This document shows, in pieces, positions 1-11,510 of a DNA stretch of 64,000 nucleotides (position 1 is the first letter of the stretch; every line of letters begins with the position of its first letter). Source of the stretch: Erythroxylum novogranatense (Eukaryota; Streptophyta; Magnoliopsida; Malpighiales; Erythroxylaceae); assembly GCA_029891385.1 (NCBI GenBank), contig CM057228.1, positions 80,774,964 through 80,838,963 of the forward strand. Direction: 5' to 3'. Both the position numbers and the translations under genes were made by a program. The notes beneath the pieces are model-generated. The model saw only the letters and a program-made list of their open reading frames with translations, did not search any database and was not told the DNA's origin.

Positions 1-227
1 AAGCCAAGAGTAGTATGAGAGCAAATTCTTGAAACTATAGTAGTATACTTTGATTTTTGCGTTGCTACCATTTCCCTTGATGTTTCTCTATTTATTTGCA
101 GGCTATAAGATGATTATAGCAGTTGGAGGGGTTCACTAGCCGTTGCCTGATTGCAAATAGACGTTCCTTAACTTTCTCCTTTCTATTTGTGAATGATTCG
201 GACGCATCTTGTTCAGCTCTACCTGAT

Positions 228-442
228 AGTCGACTAGTCGAGCTGTGATAGTCGACTAGTATTAGCATTTTTCACTGCAGCCTTTAATTTCGCTCTTCGA
301 TCAGTCGACTAGTGCTATGATAGTCGACTAGTGTTCCTATTCAATTGATTTGTAGTCTACTTGTATCATATTAGTCGACTTGTTTCAATCCCCATCTGAT
401 GATCTTTAATTTATTAGTCGACTTATGAAATACTGGTCGACT
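228..442. repeat. Array of AGTCGACT palindromes
   Basis: Six exact AGTCGACT octamers begin at 228, 250, 303, 322, 373 and 416, and a seventh copy with one change (GGTCGACT) at 435. Most are followed by AGT or TGT. Spacing alternates between short (about 19-22) and long (about 43-53) steps. The motif is CpG-containing and self-complementary, in otherwise AT-rich DNA. It resembles in kind the CpG-rich palindromic arrays inside several LTRs of this window, so I read it as LTR-derived, without being able to place the LTR borders. Confidence 0.7.
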
Positions 443-1229
443 TGTTTCTGACTCCAACGGATATATTCAATCAAATCTTCTATAATCTTCATGTTTAATG
501 TCTCTGGCATGTTGAAAATTATTTCCTTATTGATTTCACTATGATTTATCAGCTATCTTGATTTATTTCAACCCACAACACCTGAAAATAATTTCTTAAC
601 TAATTCTATACATTTTGTTATTATCAAAACATAAGTGGGATTTAATTTTTCAACCACCATTGGACCAACACTTTTATCATTTAAGAGTATTATTACATCT
701 TTGTATTTACATTATAATCCAAAAGAAATATTACATATAACTTAAATTCTTAGTTTCAAACTGTTACATATATAATCATCTTTAACCAAAAAGATACAAT
801 CCAAAAGTACATTTACTACTAACAGTTGACCTTGGTCTTTGCAAATGATCTATATACCTCAATCTTATTACTTAGACCTACATAGATTAACACCCTTGTT
901 AAGCTTGAAAGCTTAATAGGCAAATACTTAGTTTAGAATATGACTCACAGCAGTCATTCATTAAGCATACATTCATAAATATCACAAAATGTATAAATAG
1001 TGATGGCATAAATAATAAAGGTACATAATGCAAATATGCTTCAATGTATTATTCATACATCGTAAGTTCACATTTATAAGCCAAATGTTGATATTCAACG
1101 CTCATTAATACAAATTATCAATATAACTGCTCATCAATACCAATTATTCATATTGTAATGATGTATCTCTTATTTATAGCTATTTAATTTACTTTTTATG
1201 TTAGACTTGCACAGTCCTGTAGGTGTGGA

Positions 1230-1336
1230 TAATTGGAACTGTAGATATCTGAAGATATCAAAGTGTAGATACTTGAAAGTATCGAACTATAGATACCCAA
1301 AGGTATCGAACAATAGAGACACTATAGTCTCGAAAT
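1230..1336. repeat. Four consecutive short hairpins
   Basis: Four inverted repeats follow each other at about 30-base spacing: GATATCT-GA-AGATATC, GATACTT-GA-AAGTATC, GATACC-CAAA-GGTATC and GAGAC-ACTATA-GTCTC. The left arms differ in sequence but each is matched by its own right arm. The linkers (TGTA, ACTATA, AACAATA) are AT-rich. Similar chains lie in the LTRs of TE6 and TE8, which suggests this is the same LTR module in an old, unbounded LTR. A further inverted repeat, TTAAGCTT-GA-AAGCTTAA, lies at 898-915. Confidence 0.75.
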
Positions 1337-3741
1337 GAAGAAACCATTGGTATCAAATTTTACCAGCTACACTATAACCCTATAGGCATGCTTATCTATC
1401 CACCACCAAGACAATAAAGCAGACATTGTAATGTTTTTATTTAACCGTTTGCCAATTTTATAATTCAGATATTGATAAATTATATGATATTTATTTGAAA
1501 TCATAAAATCTATATTTGATTTTATACATGCAAGTCATAACATACTACCGTTAAAAGGGTGTCGAAATCATACTTATATAATCATACTATACATGTATAA
1601 GCAATAAATCATCTATATATATGTAAATTTCCTTTGACATACATTATGATCAATATTAAATTTCAATGTTTAATCACCAATGTTACATATGATAAGTCAT
1701 ATTTCATTTATTTCTAAATGTTTTTAAAGTTTCATAAACATCTGAAAAGGTTCGGAAATGATTCAGTAAAAATTAGAAACAAAAACAAACTCAAATAGTG
1801 CAGTTTCCTTCCTGTCATGTCCTCTAGCTCTAATTCATACCTTCACTTATTCCGTAATTTTCATATAGAAAGCGTTCGAATTATATAGTAGCCCATTCTT
1901 ATACTTAGGAATTTTAATTGCTAGATTGAGTCATCATATGAGAATTCATAAAGTGCATTTCATTTGCATATACATGTGAATCATGATCTAGGGACATTGT
2001 AAAAATAGTACAAGCACTCATTGATATATCCCAGTGTATGAAAGATCTTAAATGATTATGATGTGCTTGTGTCTTGATTATGGCTTTAATTTTGTTTGAT
2101 GAATTATAATTAGCGAATTGGGAATTTATTGTTCTAATTGAGTGATTGAGAAAGTGATATGTGCATTTAGTCTAAGAAAAGTGTTAAAAGGGTAAGGCAA
2201 AATGATACATGGGAATTTAGGTTGAATTAGCTTATGAGATGGTGTCAAGTGACATCAATAATAGAGTGACAATTAGTTTGAATAAAAGAGTGACAAATGG
2301 AGGTATAGTTGAATGAAATATGGTCTAGAGATTAAATGAGAAATGGACTAATAAGGGTCTGACAATTGGGAGTGTAGGAGAAAAACACGTAGCATGGCTT
2401 TTAGGTTGACACTTGGCGTTACGCATGTATATCTTTTTTTACCACATACTTTACCTATGTTTCTTACTCTTGTAAGATCACCATCTTTCATGTTTTGGTC
2501 TATTGTTTCTCCTTATTTCCTCCCACCTATGAAACTTTTACACAATCCCTATAACCTTTAAAGTTTTGCTAAAATTTCATAATCCTCATCTTCTAAATTG
2601 AAACCCTTTAATCCCATCTTGTTCTTAATGTATGTTTGATGCTTGGGAGACTTGCTTAGCTTATTGATTGAGGAAATCTTGAGACAAACAAATAAGTATG
2701 TGATTTTTTTATTGAGTTATACGTGAACTTAACATCTATAAAGATTGGTTAGGGATGAATTGAGATGAATTGCATGTAAAGTTAATGAAGAGATGTGCTT
2801 GAAATGTGATGAATGAATTAGTTTTGTTTTGATGTATGGAAACCCTAGGTTATAGATTGTTTTGAGAATGAATTAGATTGAGATTAGAGGTATGTTTAAG
2901 ATGAATTGATTCTAAAGAAAGGTGCTAATGTATTGCTCTTAGAATGGAAAAGGAACTAGGTTGTATCATGTAAGATAGTAAATGATAGCATTTGTTTGAT
3001 TGATGATGCCTAAAAGATAAATTGTTTATGAATTGGCAATTGAATGATTTTGGCTTAAAGTTTGAGATGAAATGATGAAAAATTGAAATGTTCTTGAAGT
3101 ATAAGTGAGGTGTAGTTAAAGAACTATCATGAAGTAGTTAGAGTTTGAAAGAAAATTTAAAGAAAAAAGAAGGTGGCTTTTGGATCATATATCACACGAT
3201 TGTGGAAATTGTATGGTTCCTTCCCATGATTGTGGAAATGCTTGGTAGAAAGGATAGTTTTTGTTCTGTGTTCTGGTTGAGTCATATAAGGATAAAACAA
3301 TATCCATTAATCCTTTTAGACCTGATTAGGGCTTAAAATAAACTTAGTTTAATGTTGAATCAATTGATTAAGTGTTTGACAAGTTTAGGTTCTTAAATGA
3401 TGTTATAATTCAAGAACTAAGTTTTTTGATATCAATGCATATGAATTTGGAAAGTATAAGATGTCAACAATTTAAGGATGTTCTTATGAACACAAGATAA
3501 GATAAATGAGTGAGTAAGATTTGTGTATAAGGTTACATACCTAGGATAGTCAATTGAGCATGCATTGAACATAACCCATATACATGTGTAAAATTGAGCA
3601 CTTATTTGATTAAATATGTTAGTGATGTGTAAAAATGTGTGTATTGTATGATATAAAAGTACAAATTGACCGATAGCATCTAAACATTGCCAGATCGTCA
3701 AGGCAATAGCTAATCTAGAGTAAACTGTGAGTAACCTAGAT

Positions 3742-3969
3742 GTGTGATCTCAATTAGATATGTGTTTCTATTTGAATTATTTTTGTTTAATCCTTATATT
3801 TATATATAATGAAATGGTTTGGATGTAATTCTGATGTTGATGATTCTGGACAATTGTGTGATACCAATTAGATATGTGCTTCTGTTTGAATTGTTTTTGT
3901 TTAATCCTTATATCTATATATGTTGAAATGATTTGGATATAATTGTGATATTGATGATTCCAGACAATT
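3742..3969. repeat. 114-bp tandem duplication
   Basis: Two adjacent copies of a 114-bp unit (3742-3855 and 3856-3969), each starting GTGTGAT and ending with a GACAATT-type sequence. By eye they match at most positions, and differences are mainly transitions. The duplication lies inside the probable TE1 5' LTR and has no coding sense. Confidence 0.75.
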
Positions 3970-4432
3970 GATTTTCCGAGGAGTTCAATATTTGGAATTG
4001 TATTAGGCATGTTAACTATATGTATATTAATGTGGAAAATAAATGCTCAACTGAATGCTGAATGTTGGACTTGGGTTCGATGAATGTAATAAATGACTAT
4101 GTACATGGATGAAAGTGATTGCTAGCATATTATGTGAAATGATGTATGTGATGACATTGATATGCATGATTAGATAAAGAAGTTGTGACCAGAGCGACCA
4201 AAGTGAAAAAGGAGCTTAAAGCTAAAAAATGTGCACATAGAGCCACATACTCAACGATTAATGGGTCCATTTAAAATGTGAGATGCATATATTGTGATTT
4301 GGTAGACAATTAAATGGTGTGATAATTGGGATTTGATTTTAAATAATGTTATGTGTTTGAGAACTTGGATTATATGTGTTTGCGATATTATGCCTTGATT
4401 TGAGTGAACACGTTGATGATAATTCACTCACT

Positions 4433-4472
4433 GAGTTCACAAACTCATCAAAATTGCATTGTTAATTTTCAG
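4433..4472 (+). promoter_or_regulatory. TE1 LTR hairpin plus pyrimidine-CAG
   Basis: GAGTT-CACA-AACTC (4433-4446) is followed by a T-rich stretch ending in TTTTCAG at 4472. The same pairing of a 5-bp GAGTT/AACTC or GAGCT/AGCTC stem with a downstream pyrimidine-rich CAG occurs in nearly every LTR here. It looks like a 3' splice acceptor behind a small stem-loop; function is not shown. Confidence 0.55.
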
Positions 4473-4917
4473 GTATAGGGACAACCTAGTTTCTAAGACA
4501 ATCTAGTAGCAACCTAGCATTGTCCATTTTGGGAATCAAGAATGGCTCAAAGGTCTGGTCAGTTGATACTGAAGCGTCTAGATAGAATATTTTGGTCCAC
4601 TACCTAGTTTTATGTTGTACACATGGTGTATAGTTGCGAACTTTGACATGTCATGTATTGTATAAACAAGGGTTATGAGTGTAACAACACAATGGATATT
4701 TATATTTATGAATCAAATGCAAGGAATGTAATGACAATGTATGCTTATATTCATCAATGAAATGAGAGAGCTTAGTTTTTTTAGAAATGTTTATGTTCTA
4801 TATGATGGCATGATAAGTGATATAAATGCTCTAAAATGCCATTTTTGTGGAGCATGTGCTCGAATATTCTCTAGTATGTCAGGTATGTGCTTTATGGAAG
4901 GGAGATGTTACAATTTT

Positions 4918-4933
4918 TGGTATCAGAGCATGG
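4918..4933 (+). other. TE1 primer binding site (initiator Met tRNA)
   Basis: TGGTATCAGAGCATGG, the usual plant Ty3/gypsy site complementary to the 3' end of initiator methionine tRNA. It starts five bases after the LTR end GATGTTACA at 4912. This fixes the strand of TE1 as + and the end of its 5' LTR. The TE8 site at 63693-63708 is identical in these 16 bases. Confidence 0.9.
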
Positions 4934-5099
4934 TTTGACATTTTTAGGGACATATAGGAGTCGTTTAATATGATATCTAGTGAGAAATTTGCATCGTGAT
5001 CACAATTGTTGTTTGTTATAAGTCGTCCACCATAGGGGACAGAGTTGTTGAATCAGCTGACCTTAAGTCAATAGGAGCCAATAAAGAGTCTACTATACC

Positions 5100-6180
5100 C
5101 CAGTCTGAGCCGATGGCCCTGAGAGTACTTGAGAGGAGAGAAAGGAGGTAAGACAAGCTTAGAAAACAGGGAGCTGTAGGCTTTTATAAAAGTATAGACC
5201 CTGTTGAGTCAGAGATCTGGTTAGAGAGGACAGAAAGAATATTGGAAAAAATGGATTGTGAACCAGATGAGAGTTTTGATAATGCTGTCTTGTTATTACA
5301 AGGTCCAGCTTACCAGTGATGGAAGACCGTTCCTGATAGTTCTGTCTGACAATGTAGATTGACTTAGGAAGACTTTTTGAGGGTCTTCAAAGAGAACTAT
5401 ATGCCCAAGATCTACTTGGATAGAAAGATGAATGAGTTCTTCAATTTGAAATAGGAGAATCTCACAGTAACTGAGTATGAAGTATGGTTTAATGAATTGA
5501 TAGGGTATGTTACAACCTTGATTCTGACTGAGGAGGACAAATGTAGATGGTTCGAAGATGGGTTGAGCATGGAAATTATAGCAAGTATGACAATTACCAA
5601 TTTGAGCAGTTTCATTGAGTCAAGAGCTGCTTCAATTAGAATTAAGCATCTACTAAAAGATGGACAAGTAGAGTATAGTTAGGAGTCTAGAATGAAGAGG
5701 AATGGAAAATTTCAAGTTGATTATGGCAGAAGATTTAGTAAATGCTAGAGTAGATCATCATGATCACAACTGAGATCGAGACAGTTAGGGTTTAGGCCAG
5801 TAAGCGGCTTTGGTTATTTTGGTAGAGGTCAGTCGTATAGAGTAAAACTTATAGTAGGCCACCACCCCAGATGCCTAGTTGTGCACACTGTGGGAAGAGA
5901 CATGGTGGTGAATGTTGGAAATTATCGGGAGCTTCTCTACACTGTGGCTCCTTAGAGCATCAGTTTAATGATTGTCATGCTATTATTGGAGCATAATCAG
6001 GACTGGGAGCAAGATCAGTAATTGAAATGACTGTTCAGTAGAGTAGAGCTAGTGGTACAAGACAGAGAGACAAAGGTAGAGTCAGAGAAAGCTCTGCAGG
6101 TCCTAGTGCTAGGCTAAGATTTGTGCCATCATCAGACAAGAGGCTCAGGACTCCCCAGATGTCATTGTAGGTGTGTTACA
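5100..6180 (+). pseudogene. TE1 gag remnant with CCHC-like knuckle
   Basis: Degenerate Gag on the + strand. Recognisable pieces include RVLERRERR near 5127, AYQxWKTVP near 5310, ENYMPKIYLDRKM near 5394 and an open stretch 5497-5682. The zinc-knuckle region lies at about 5880-5975: CAHCGKRHGGEC is followed by a knuckle in which the first cysteine has become serine (SLHCGSLEHQFNDC). Numerous in-frame stops and shifts make it non-functional. The same blocks, better preserved, occur in TE8 gag at 62570-63514 on the other strand. Gag forms the particle and the knuckle binds RNA in this family. Confidence 0.8.
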
Positions 6181-6608
6181 TGTCTTTTAATTTGAGGCAT
6201 TTGCATTGCTAGATCCAGGATCTACACATTCATTCATTGTACCACATCTAGATTCTAGACTACATTGTAAGAGAGAAATATTGAAACGTGGCCTAGTGAT
6301 GAGTACTCAAGTAAGCAGTGCTATAGTAATTGGGGAAGTATGTAAAGAGTGTATTATTCAGATTGACCAGGCCAAATTTAAAACTGACTTGATAGTCTTC
6401 CAATTGAGAGAGATATATGTTATCCTAGGTATAGATTGACTTACCGCGCGCTATGATGAACTGCCATACCAAGGAAGTGATTATTGAATCCCCTACTCAG
6501 TCAAGGGTGATATTTTGAGGTATTAGTCAAGTACCAGTTAGATTAATTTCCTAGAAGAGTTCCTTTAGACTGATTTGGGGTGGTTGTGAGGCTTACTTAG
6601 TCTACATG
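6181..6608 (+). pseudogene. TE1 aspartic protease remnant
   Basis: An open stretch from 6206 encodes LDPGSTHSF, the plant Ty3 protease active-site loop with the catalytic Asp kept and Pro in the second position, as in TE4 and TE9. The ILGID block that precedes the RT linker follows at about 6430, then a stop. The reading continues with stops into the linker and is cut at 6608 by TE2 (target duplication ACATG). It is a fragment of the polyprotein, not a separate gene. Confidence 0.8.
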
Positions 6609-7575
6609 TGTTGGCCCTTGAAATTTTTTTCTTTAGTTAAGCATGATTAAATGAATTATGAGATTTTGATAGATTTAATTTTGGATTTTAATTGTTATGT
6701 CTATGCTAGTAGGATTTATTTCATAGGTTAGTTGAATTAAAAGTGATAAGAATGTTCAAGGGCATTTTTGGCAAGTCACTTAAGGATAAAGAACATAAGG
6801 AATATAAGGAAGGGTAAATGAACATTGCACACTCATTAAGGGTAGGATTGGAAGATGAAAATGTTGTCTTGCTTTTTAAGAAGAGAAAAACATGAATTGA
6901 AGGGAGAGAAGAAGAGAAGAAACGAAAATAAGAGAGAAAAAGGAGAGGTTTCGGTGGTTGAGAGAAAAGACAAGAGTTGAGTTAGGGTTCATCTTTTCTA
7001 AGCTTTTTAGAGAGATTTTGAGGTTGTTCAAGAAGAGAAAAAGGTAGAGGAAGAGAAGAGTTTTCATAAGAGCCAAGAAACTCTTCATTTAGTGAAGATT
7101 CAAGGTAAGATCTTATTTAATCTTTTGGATTTTTGGAAGAGTTTAAGTTTTCTAGAATTGATTTTAGTGAATGTGTCTTGAGAGTCCTCAAATTGGAATT
7201 TTTATTGAATTGGGAATTTTTTCAATGTTAAGGGAATCAAGAGAGGCAAGAGGAGAGGTATTTTTGAGTAAGTTTATGAGCAAGGATTTCAAGGTGGGTA
7301 CATGTTTATAATTGACTCATCTTTTCAACTTTAAGAGCATTAAATGATTTCAATTTTTGTGAACATTACATTATTGCTCTTTGAATGATTTGAGAAAGTG
7401 CTATATGTGTTGTATATGTATTGGATTTATGAAAAAGATAGAATATGAAAATAATTTTGAAAAGATATTATGTTTATGAAAAATCATGTTTTCGAAAATG
7501 TGTCATTTTGGGCAACAAGTTTACAAGTTATGAAATACATGTTATGTGGGTTTGGTTTGGTCCATTCTATATGTT

Positions 7576-7755
7576 AAGTGCACTTTGACTAAAGGCTTCT
7601 CCTACCTGTCTGCTAGTGCCATGAAACTCCTTCAAGGACTCCCTCATGTTTACGACTACACAAAACCACTATGTGGGATTATGTTAGCTCGTTCTGTTCA
7701 CGACTACACAAGACTATTTTATGGGAATGTGTTAGTTCGTTTTGTTTATGGACCA
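7576..7755 (+). repeat. TE2 palindrome and tandem hairpin cluster
   Basis: Begins with the palindrome AAGTGCACTT (7576-7585), then a GGCTTCTCC...CTGCT segment, then two copies of a roughly 50-bp unit starting ACGACTACACA (about 7651 and 7699) and ending GTTAGYTCGTT. TE3 carries the same two-unit arrangement in better condition. In TE2 the stems are eroded by C-to-T and G-to-A changes, leaving CTACAC opposite TGTTAG. Confidence 0.65.
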
Positions 7756-8654
7756 CCCAAACCATTCTGATGGGCTTATGTGTTTATGATTTGTGACAAG
7801 TTCGGTGAATTCATGATTCATGATATTTATGAATTGCTTGACAAGTTGTGAATTTAGGAAATATGTGCTACATGGATTTCAATGTGAATTTTACAATGGA
7901 AATAAATATTTCAAAGGTTTTGCTCGTCTTTCGTTATAAACTTGTTACCTACTAGCTTTCAAGCTCCCCCCATTCCTTCTCATCTTCAGAGTGATCAAGA
8001 GTCGAGGCATCACTCCAAAGTTGCATCTTTTTGTGTTTTATGTTAGTTTATGAGAACACAAGGCTTTAGTTACATTTTAAGTATTATTTGATCAAGTGTC
8101 TTTTGTATTTTGAAACATTGATGTATTGTGGCTTAAAATGCCCATTAAAGCTTCATAAAATGCTTATCTTTTGATGTCAATGAAATATGAATTGTGTATG
8201 GATGATTTTGAGTTAAAATTAGGCATACGTGAAGAAGTTATCAACTTGAGATGATGAATTTTGAACATGAATTGTTATATATATATAAGCGAGATGTTAT
8301 GGAAAAGAAAGATAGGATTTTTGTTAATGATGATAATTAGTTGTAAGTGATGAGTTAAATGAGTAGGGATTAGAGAGTTTAATGAAGTAAAGTTGGTAGT
8401 TGAATGGTTATTCTCACGACATTCCAAGTTTGAACATTGCAAATTTCAAGTTTTTCATAAGGGAAAAATTTATATTCTAATTTCAAGGGAAAAATTGGAT
8501 TGATATAGGTTGAATTAGACAAATTTGTCTTCATGAAAGTTGTAGATTATCTTTCTACCTTTTCAACGGTATATAGTATGAAATTGTTGGACATCAGAGT
8601 TGAAAGTTATGATCATTTGAAGTTAGTGATGTCGCAGAGGATGTATATGCAGGA

Positions 8655-8810
8655 CAGCTTCGGTCGCGATCACACCAAGCACCCTCGCGATCACACCAAG
8701 TGCCCTTGCGATCGGACCTTCCCTCCTCGTGATTGCACCTTTCTCCTTGCGATCGCACCTGACTTCCTTATGAGTGCATCTTTGTTCCTCGCGATTGCAC
8801 CCGAAGGGTT
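8655..8810. repeat. TE2 GCGATCGC-type array
   Basis: About seven tandem units of 20-23 bp built on TCGCGATCACACC, TGCGATCGCACC and decayed forms. The intact core GCGATCGC is a perfect palindrome. The array lies about 120 bp after a TTCATGAAAGTTGTAG block (8533) that is the common companion of such arrays in this window. The short open frames in both directions across it arise because the repeat has no stops; they are not genes. Confidence 0.75.
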
Positions 8811-9587
8811 TTCCAACTCTAAACATGTTTGACTCTTTCGGACATAACTTGGTCGTCCGACATCCAAATGACTTGATTTTTAAACCAATAGATTCCTAAC
8901 ACATTTTTCTATCTCTCCATAAAAATAGGTAGTCTTTGGAGTTGTTTGGAAAAATATTTATGGAAAGGAAGTGAGGGAAACTGTTGGAAGAGCATGAATT
9001 GGTTATTTTACTAAACATACTTCGGTATTTTAATCATATCTTGAGCTACAGAGCTCAGAATGAGATGATTATTGTTCAAATTAAACTATAGAAATATAGT
9101 TAGAAATTATTTGAAGAAATAGAATTTTAGTTCAATCTCTAAGATTTTCAATTTCTAGATGGAAGTTGAGTATAGTGTACTATTTCAGTACAATAATAGT
9201 CTGAAAATGATTGGGATATAACTTTCAAATTTCTAAACCAGATTGAACGATTTTGGTGTCATTAGAAAGATCAGACAATCTGAAGAAGCCAATTCATGTT
9301 TTGGTGTCTGGATGGTGTAAGCACGCCATCTTTGTGGGATGCGTGTTCAGATGTTGTGTAGGACGTCAAACACGTGTCTTGTGAGGGTGAAAACAAGGCC
9401 TAACACTTATAGTATCGGAGAGTGAAGATGAACTGTTGATGGTTAAGGAGATTTTATGAAAATAACCCTATAGGAGAATACGCTCATGTCTTAGGATATT
9501 TTGCAAGAGTTAGGCTCGGGAATCGGGATCCAACAGGTTTGGTATCAGAGTAAGAGTTGGACTTCAGATTCGGGGTCCAACAACATG

Positions 9588-10275
9588 ACTAACACTTGTA
9601 CTGGGAAGACGATATAGGATATTCTTATTTTTAGGAATATCCCAGATGTGTTTCCTAGTGAATTACCGGGTTTACCCCAAAAAGAGAGGTGAAATTTACG
9701 ATTGACTTAGTTCTAGGTACTGTTCTTATATCGATTCCTCTATACAGGGTAGCACTTGTGGAACTGAAGGAACCTAAAACTCAGTTGCAGGAGTTATTGG
9801 ACAAGGGCTTTATTAGACTTAGTGTATCACCTTAGGGAGCTCCATTATTATTTTTCAAAAAGAAAGATGAAACCTTGAGGCTATGTATCGATTAGAGGCA
9901 GTTGAACCGGGTGACAATGAAAAACAAACATCCTTTACCGAGAATTGATGAACTACTTGATCAACTGCAAAGAGCTCAGGTATTCACTAAATTAGATATG
10001 AGATCAGGGTATTATTAGTTAAAGATAACAGAAGCTAATGTATCGAAGAGTGCATTTAGGACCCGATATGGACATTTCGTGTTTTTGATGATACCTTTTG
10101 AATTGACAAATGCTCCGGCAGCTTTTAGAGCACTGATAAATAAGGTATTTCAACCTTATCTAAATTGTTTAGTGATTGTGTTTATTGATGACATAGTGGT
10201 ATAATCGAGAAGTAGTGACGAAGATTTCGAACAAGTGGTATTTTTAGGTTAAATAGTATCTGGATAGAGTATATA
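9588..10275 (+). pseudogene. TE1 reverse transcriptase remnant, first part
   Basis: RT of TE1 after TE2. Readable blocks include [11 protein letters not shown] near 9640, KKDETLRLC near 9860, the LDMRSGYY block (catalytic Asp) near 10000 and VFIDDIVV near 10177, with both Asp residues of the active-site box present. Stops interrupt several of these. It is cut at 10275 by TE3 (ATATA duplication) just before the conserved VDPKK block, which resumes at 14761. Confidence 0.85.
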
Positions 10276-11340
10276 TGTTGGGACCCGATTTTGGAACCGA
10301 ACCCCAACCGAAAAAATGAAAAGCGAAATCAAAGAATGGATCCTAAACGAAAGAACGGATTACAAAGCCGAACGAATCAAAAGTGGGCCAAAACAAAGGC
10401 GAAAAACTAATCGGATCAAAAAGCGTGCAAAACACAAATCGAATCGGAAGTCATAAAGCGAAAACAAAATCAAATAGCGGAATCGAAGGAACGGATTCAA
10501 CAAAAATAAATCGCTTAAGAACAAAAATTTACCTCTGACATTCGAAAACAAATATTTTAGAAAACATCGTGTTGGAAACTCAAGACACACTCGGTCTAAA
10601 CCAAACCAATCCGGTATAATTTTTTTTTTCATTCTTTTTCATTCTTTATTCAAAGCAATACACTTTTTCAATTTGGAATTCACCAATTCCATAACCTCCA
10701 TTTTCTATCCTTCAAAAGCGAATCATAACAATCAATGTAAACAAAATCTTATTTTTCCTTTGTTCATAAGGCACCTTATACACACATATCAATATACCCA
10801 CAAATCATACACAAATAAGCACTTCAATATTCCCAGCTCAATCATCAGTATCGTCGGACCTCCTGTCCGGAACCTATATCACATTCATCCATATCCAAGT
10901 CATATTCATATCTCAATTCAATACACAAATCCATAATTCATACATCTTATAAAATAAATGCTTACAAAACATTAATGGCATTCCAAGCCATATACAACAC
11001 CAATAACCAAAATCCAAAATACACAAACCACAAGATAAGGAAAATCGAACAAATGCCTTGACTTTCTTTCATCCGATCCCTTGCTCGATACCTGGAGATG
11101 GGGATAAAAGGGGGGTGAGCTTTACAGCTCGTGAATAACATGTTTATAAATCAAAAAATAAGCAAAATTTATTTTTTAAAAACTTTTGTCATTTTATAAA
11201 AATTTCACAGTAGAAAAATTCATCAAATACTTATTTTTCAAAATTTCTCAATTTATCAAATAATTCATGAACATGAATGCATCACATTTATTAACAGAAA
11301 CAGAAACACATAACACATCAGAAATGGTTTGGGTCGGTCC

Positions 11341-11510
11341 TGAAACAGAACGTACTGCACATTCCTACATAGCGGTCATGTGCAGTCGTGAACAGAACGT
11401 ACTACACCTTCCCGCATAGCGGTCCGGTGTAGCCGTGAACTTATGGGAGTCCTTAACAGAGCTCCAATGCCGCTAGCGGGCAGGTGGGTGAAACCTAGAC
11501 AAGTGCACTT
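11341..11510 (-). repeat. TE3 covarying hairpin pair and AAGTGCACTT palindrome
   Basis: Two adjacent ~47-bp units both start with CAGAACGTACT. Unit 1 has stem CTGCACAT (11355-11362) with ATGTGCAG (11378-11385). Unit 2 has CTACACC (11402-11408) with GGTGTAG (11426-11432). The loops share CATAGCGGTC. The arms differ between units at several positions but each stays fully paired. The palindrome AAGTGCACTT follows at 11501-11510. Confidence 0.8.

Larger units (their letters stand above)
1..4432. other. AT-rich sequence with no recognised gene; right part is probably TE1 5' LTR
   Basis: No coding region is supported; the short open frames here (for example 3145-3336 and the frames opposite 3432-4010) have no domain or family resemblance. 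The right part must belong to the TE1 5' LTR, which ends at 4912, but I could not fix its TG start because the sequence has decayed and no second copy of this LTR lies in the window. A GGTAAGG donor-like site is seen near 2190. Distinct structures inside the stretch (array at 228-442, hairpins at 898-915 and 1230-1336, tandem duplication at 3742-3969) are listed separately. The left part may be another old LTR, but that is only a guess. Confidence 0.5.
6609..9582 (+). mobile_element. TE2: collapsed LTR element (LTR + PBS + second LTR tail)
   Basis: Starts TGTTGGCCC and ends GGTCCAACA, flanked by ACATG at 6604-6608 and 9583-9587. It looks like a solo LTR, but the first LTR end (GGGATCCAACA, 9535) is followed by a primer binding site (TGGTATCAGAG, from 9540) and then a second copy of the last ~30 LTR bases ending at 9582. 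The simplest reading is one full LTR, the first few internal bases and the extreme end of the other LTR, the rest having been deleted. The LTR has a GA-rich tract at 6880-7090, a GTAAGA donor-like site at 7105, hairpin and acceptor-like sequence at 7953-7989 and a palindromic array at 8655-8810. It is homologous to TE3 in the cluster region. Confidence 0.9.

Noticed and set aside
1230..1336. MITE or other small inverted-repeat transposon
   Set aside because: There is no single long pair of terminal inverted repeats and no target duplication, only a chain of independent small hairpins.
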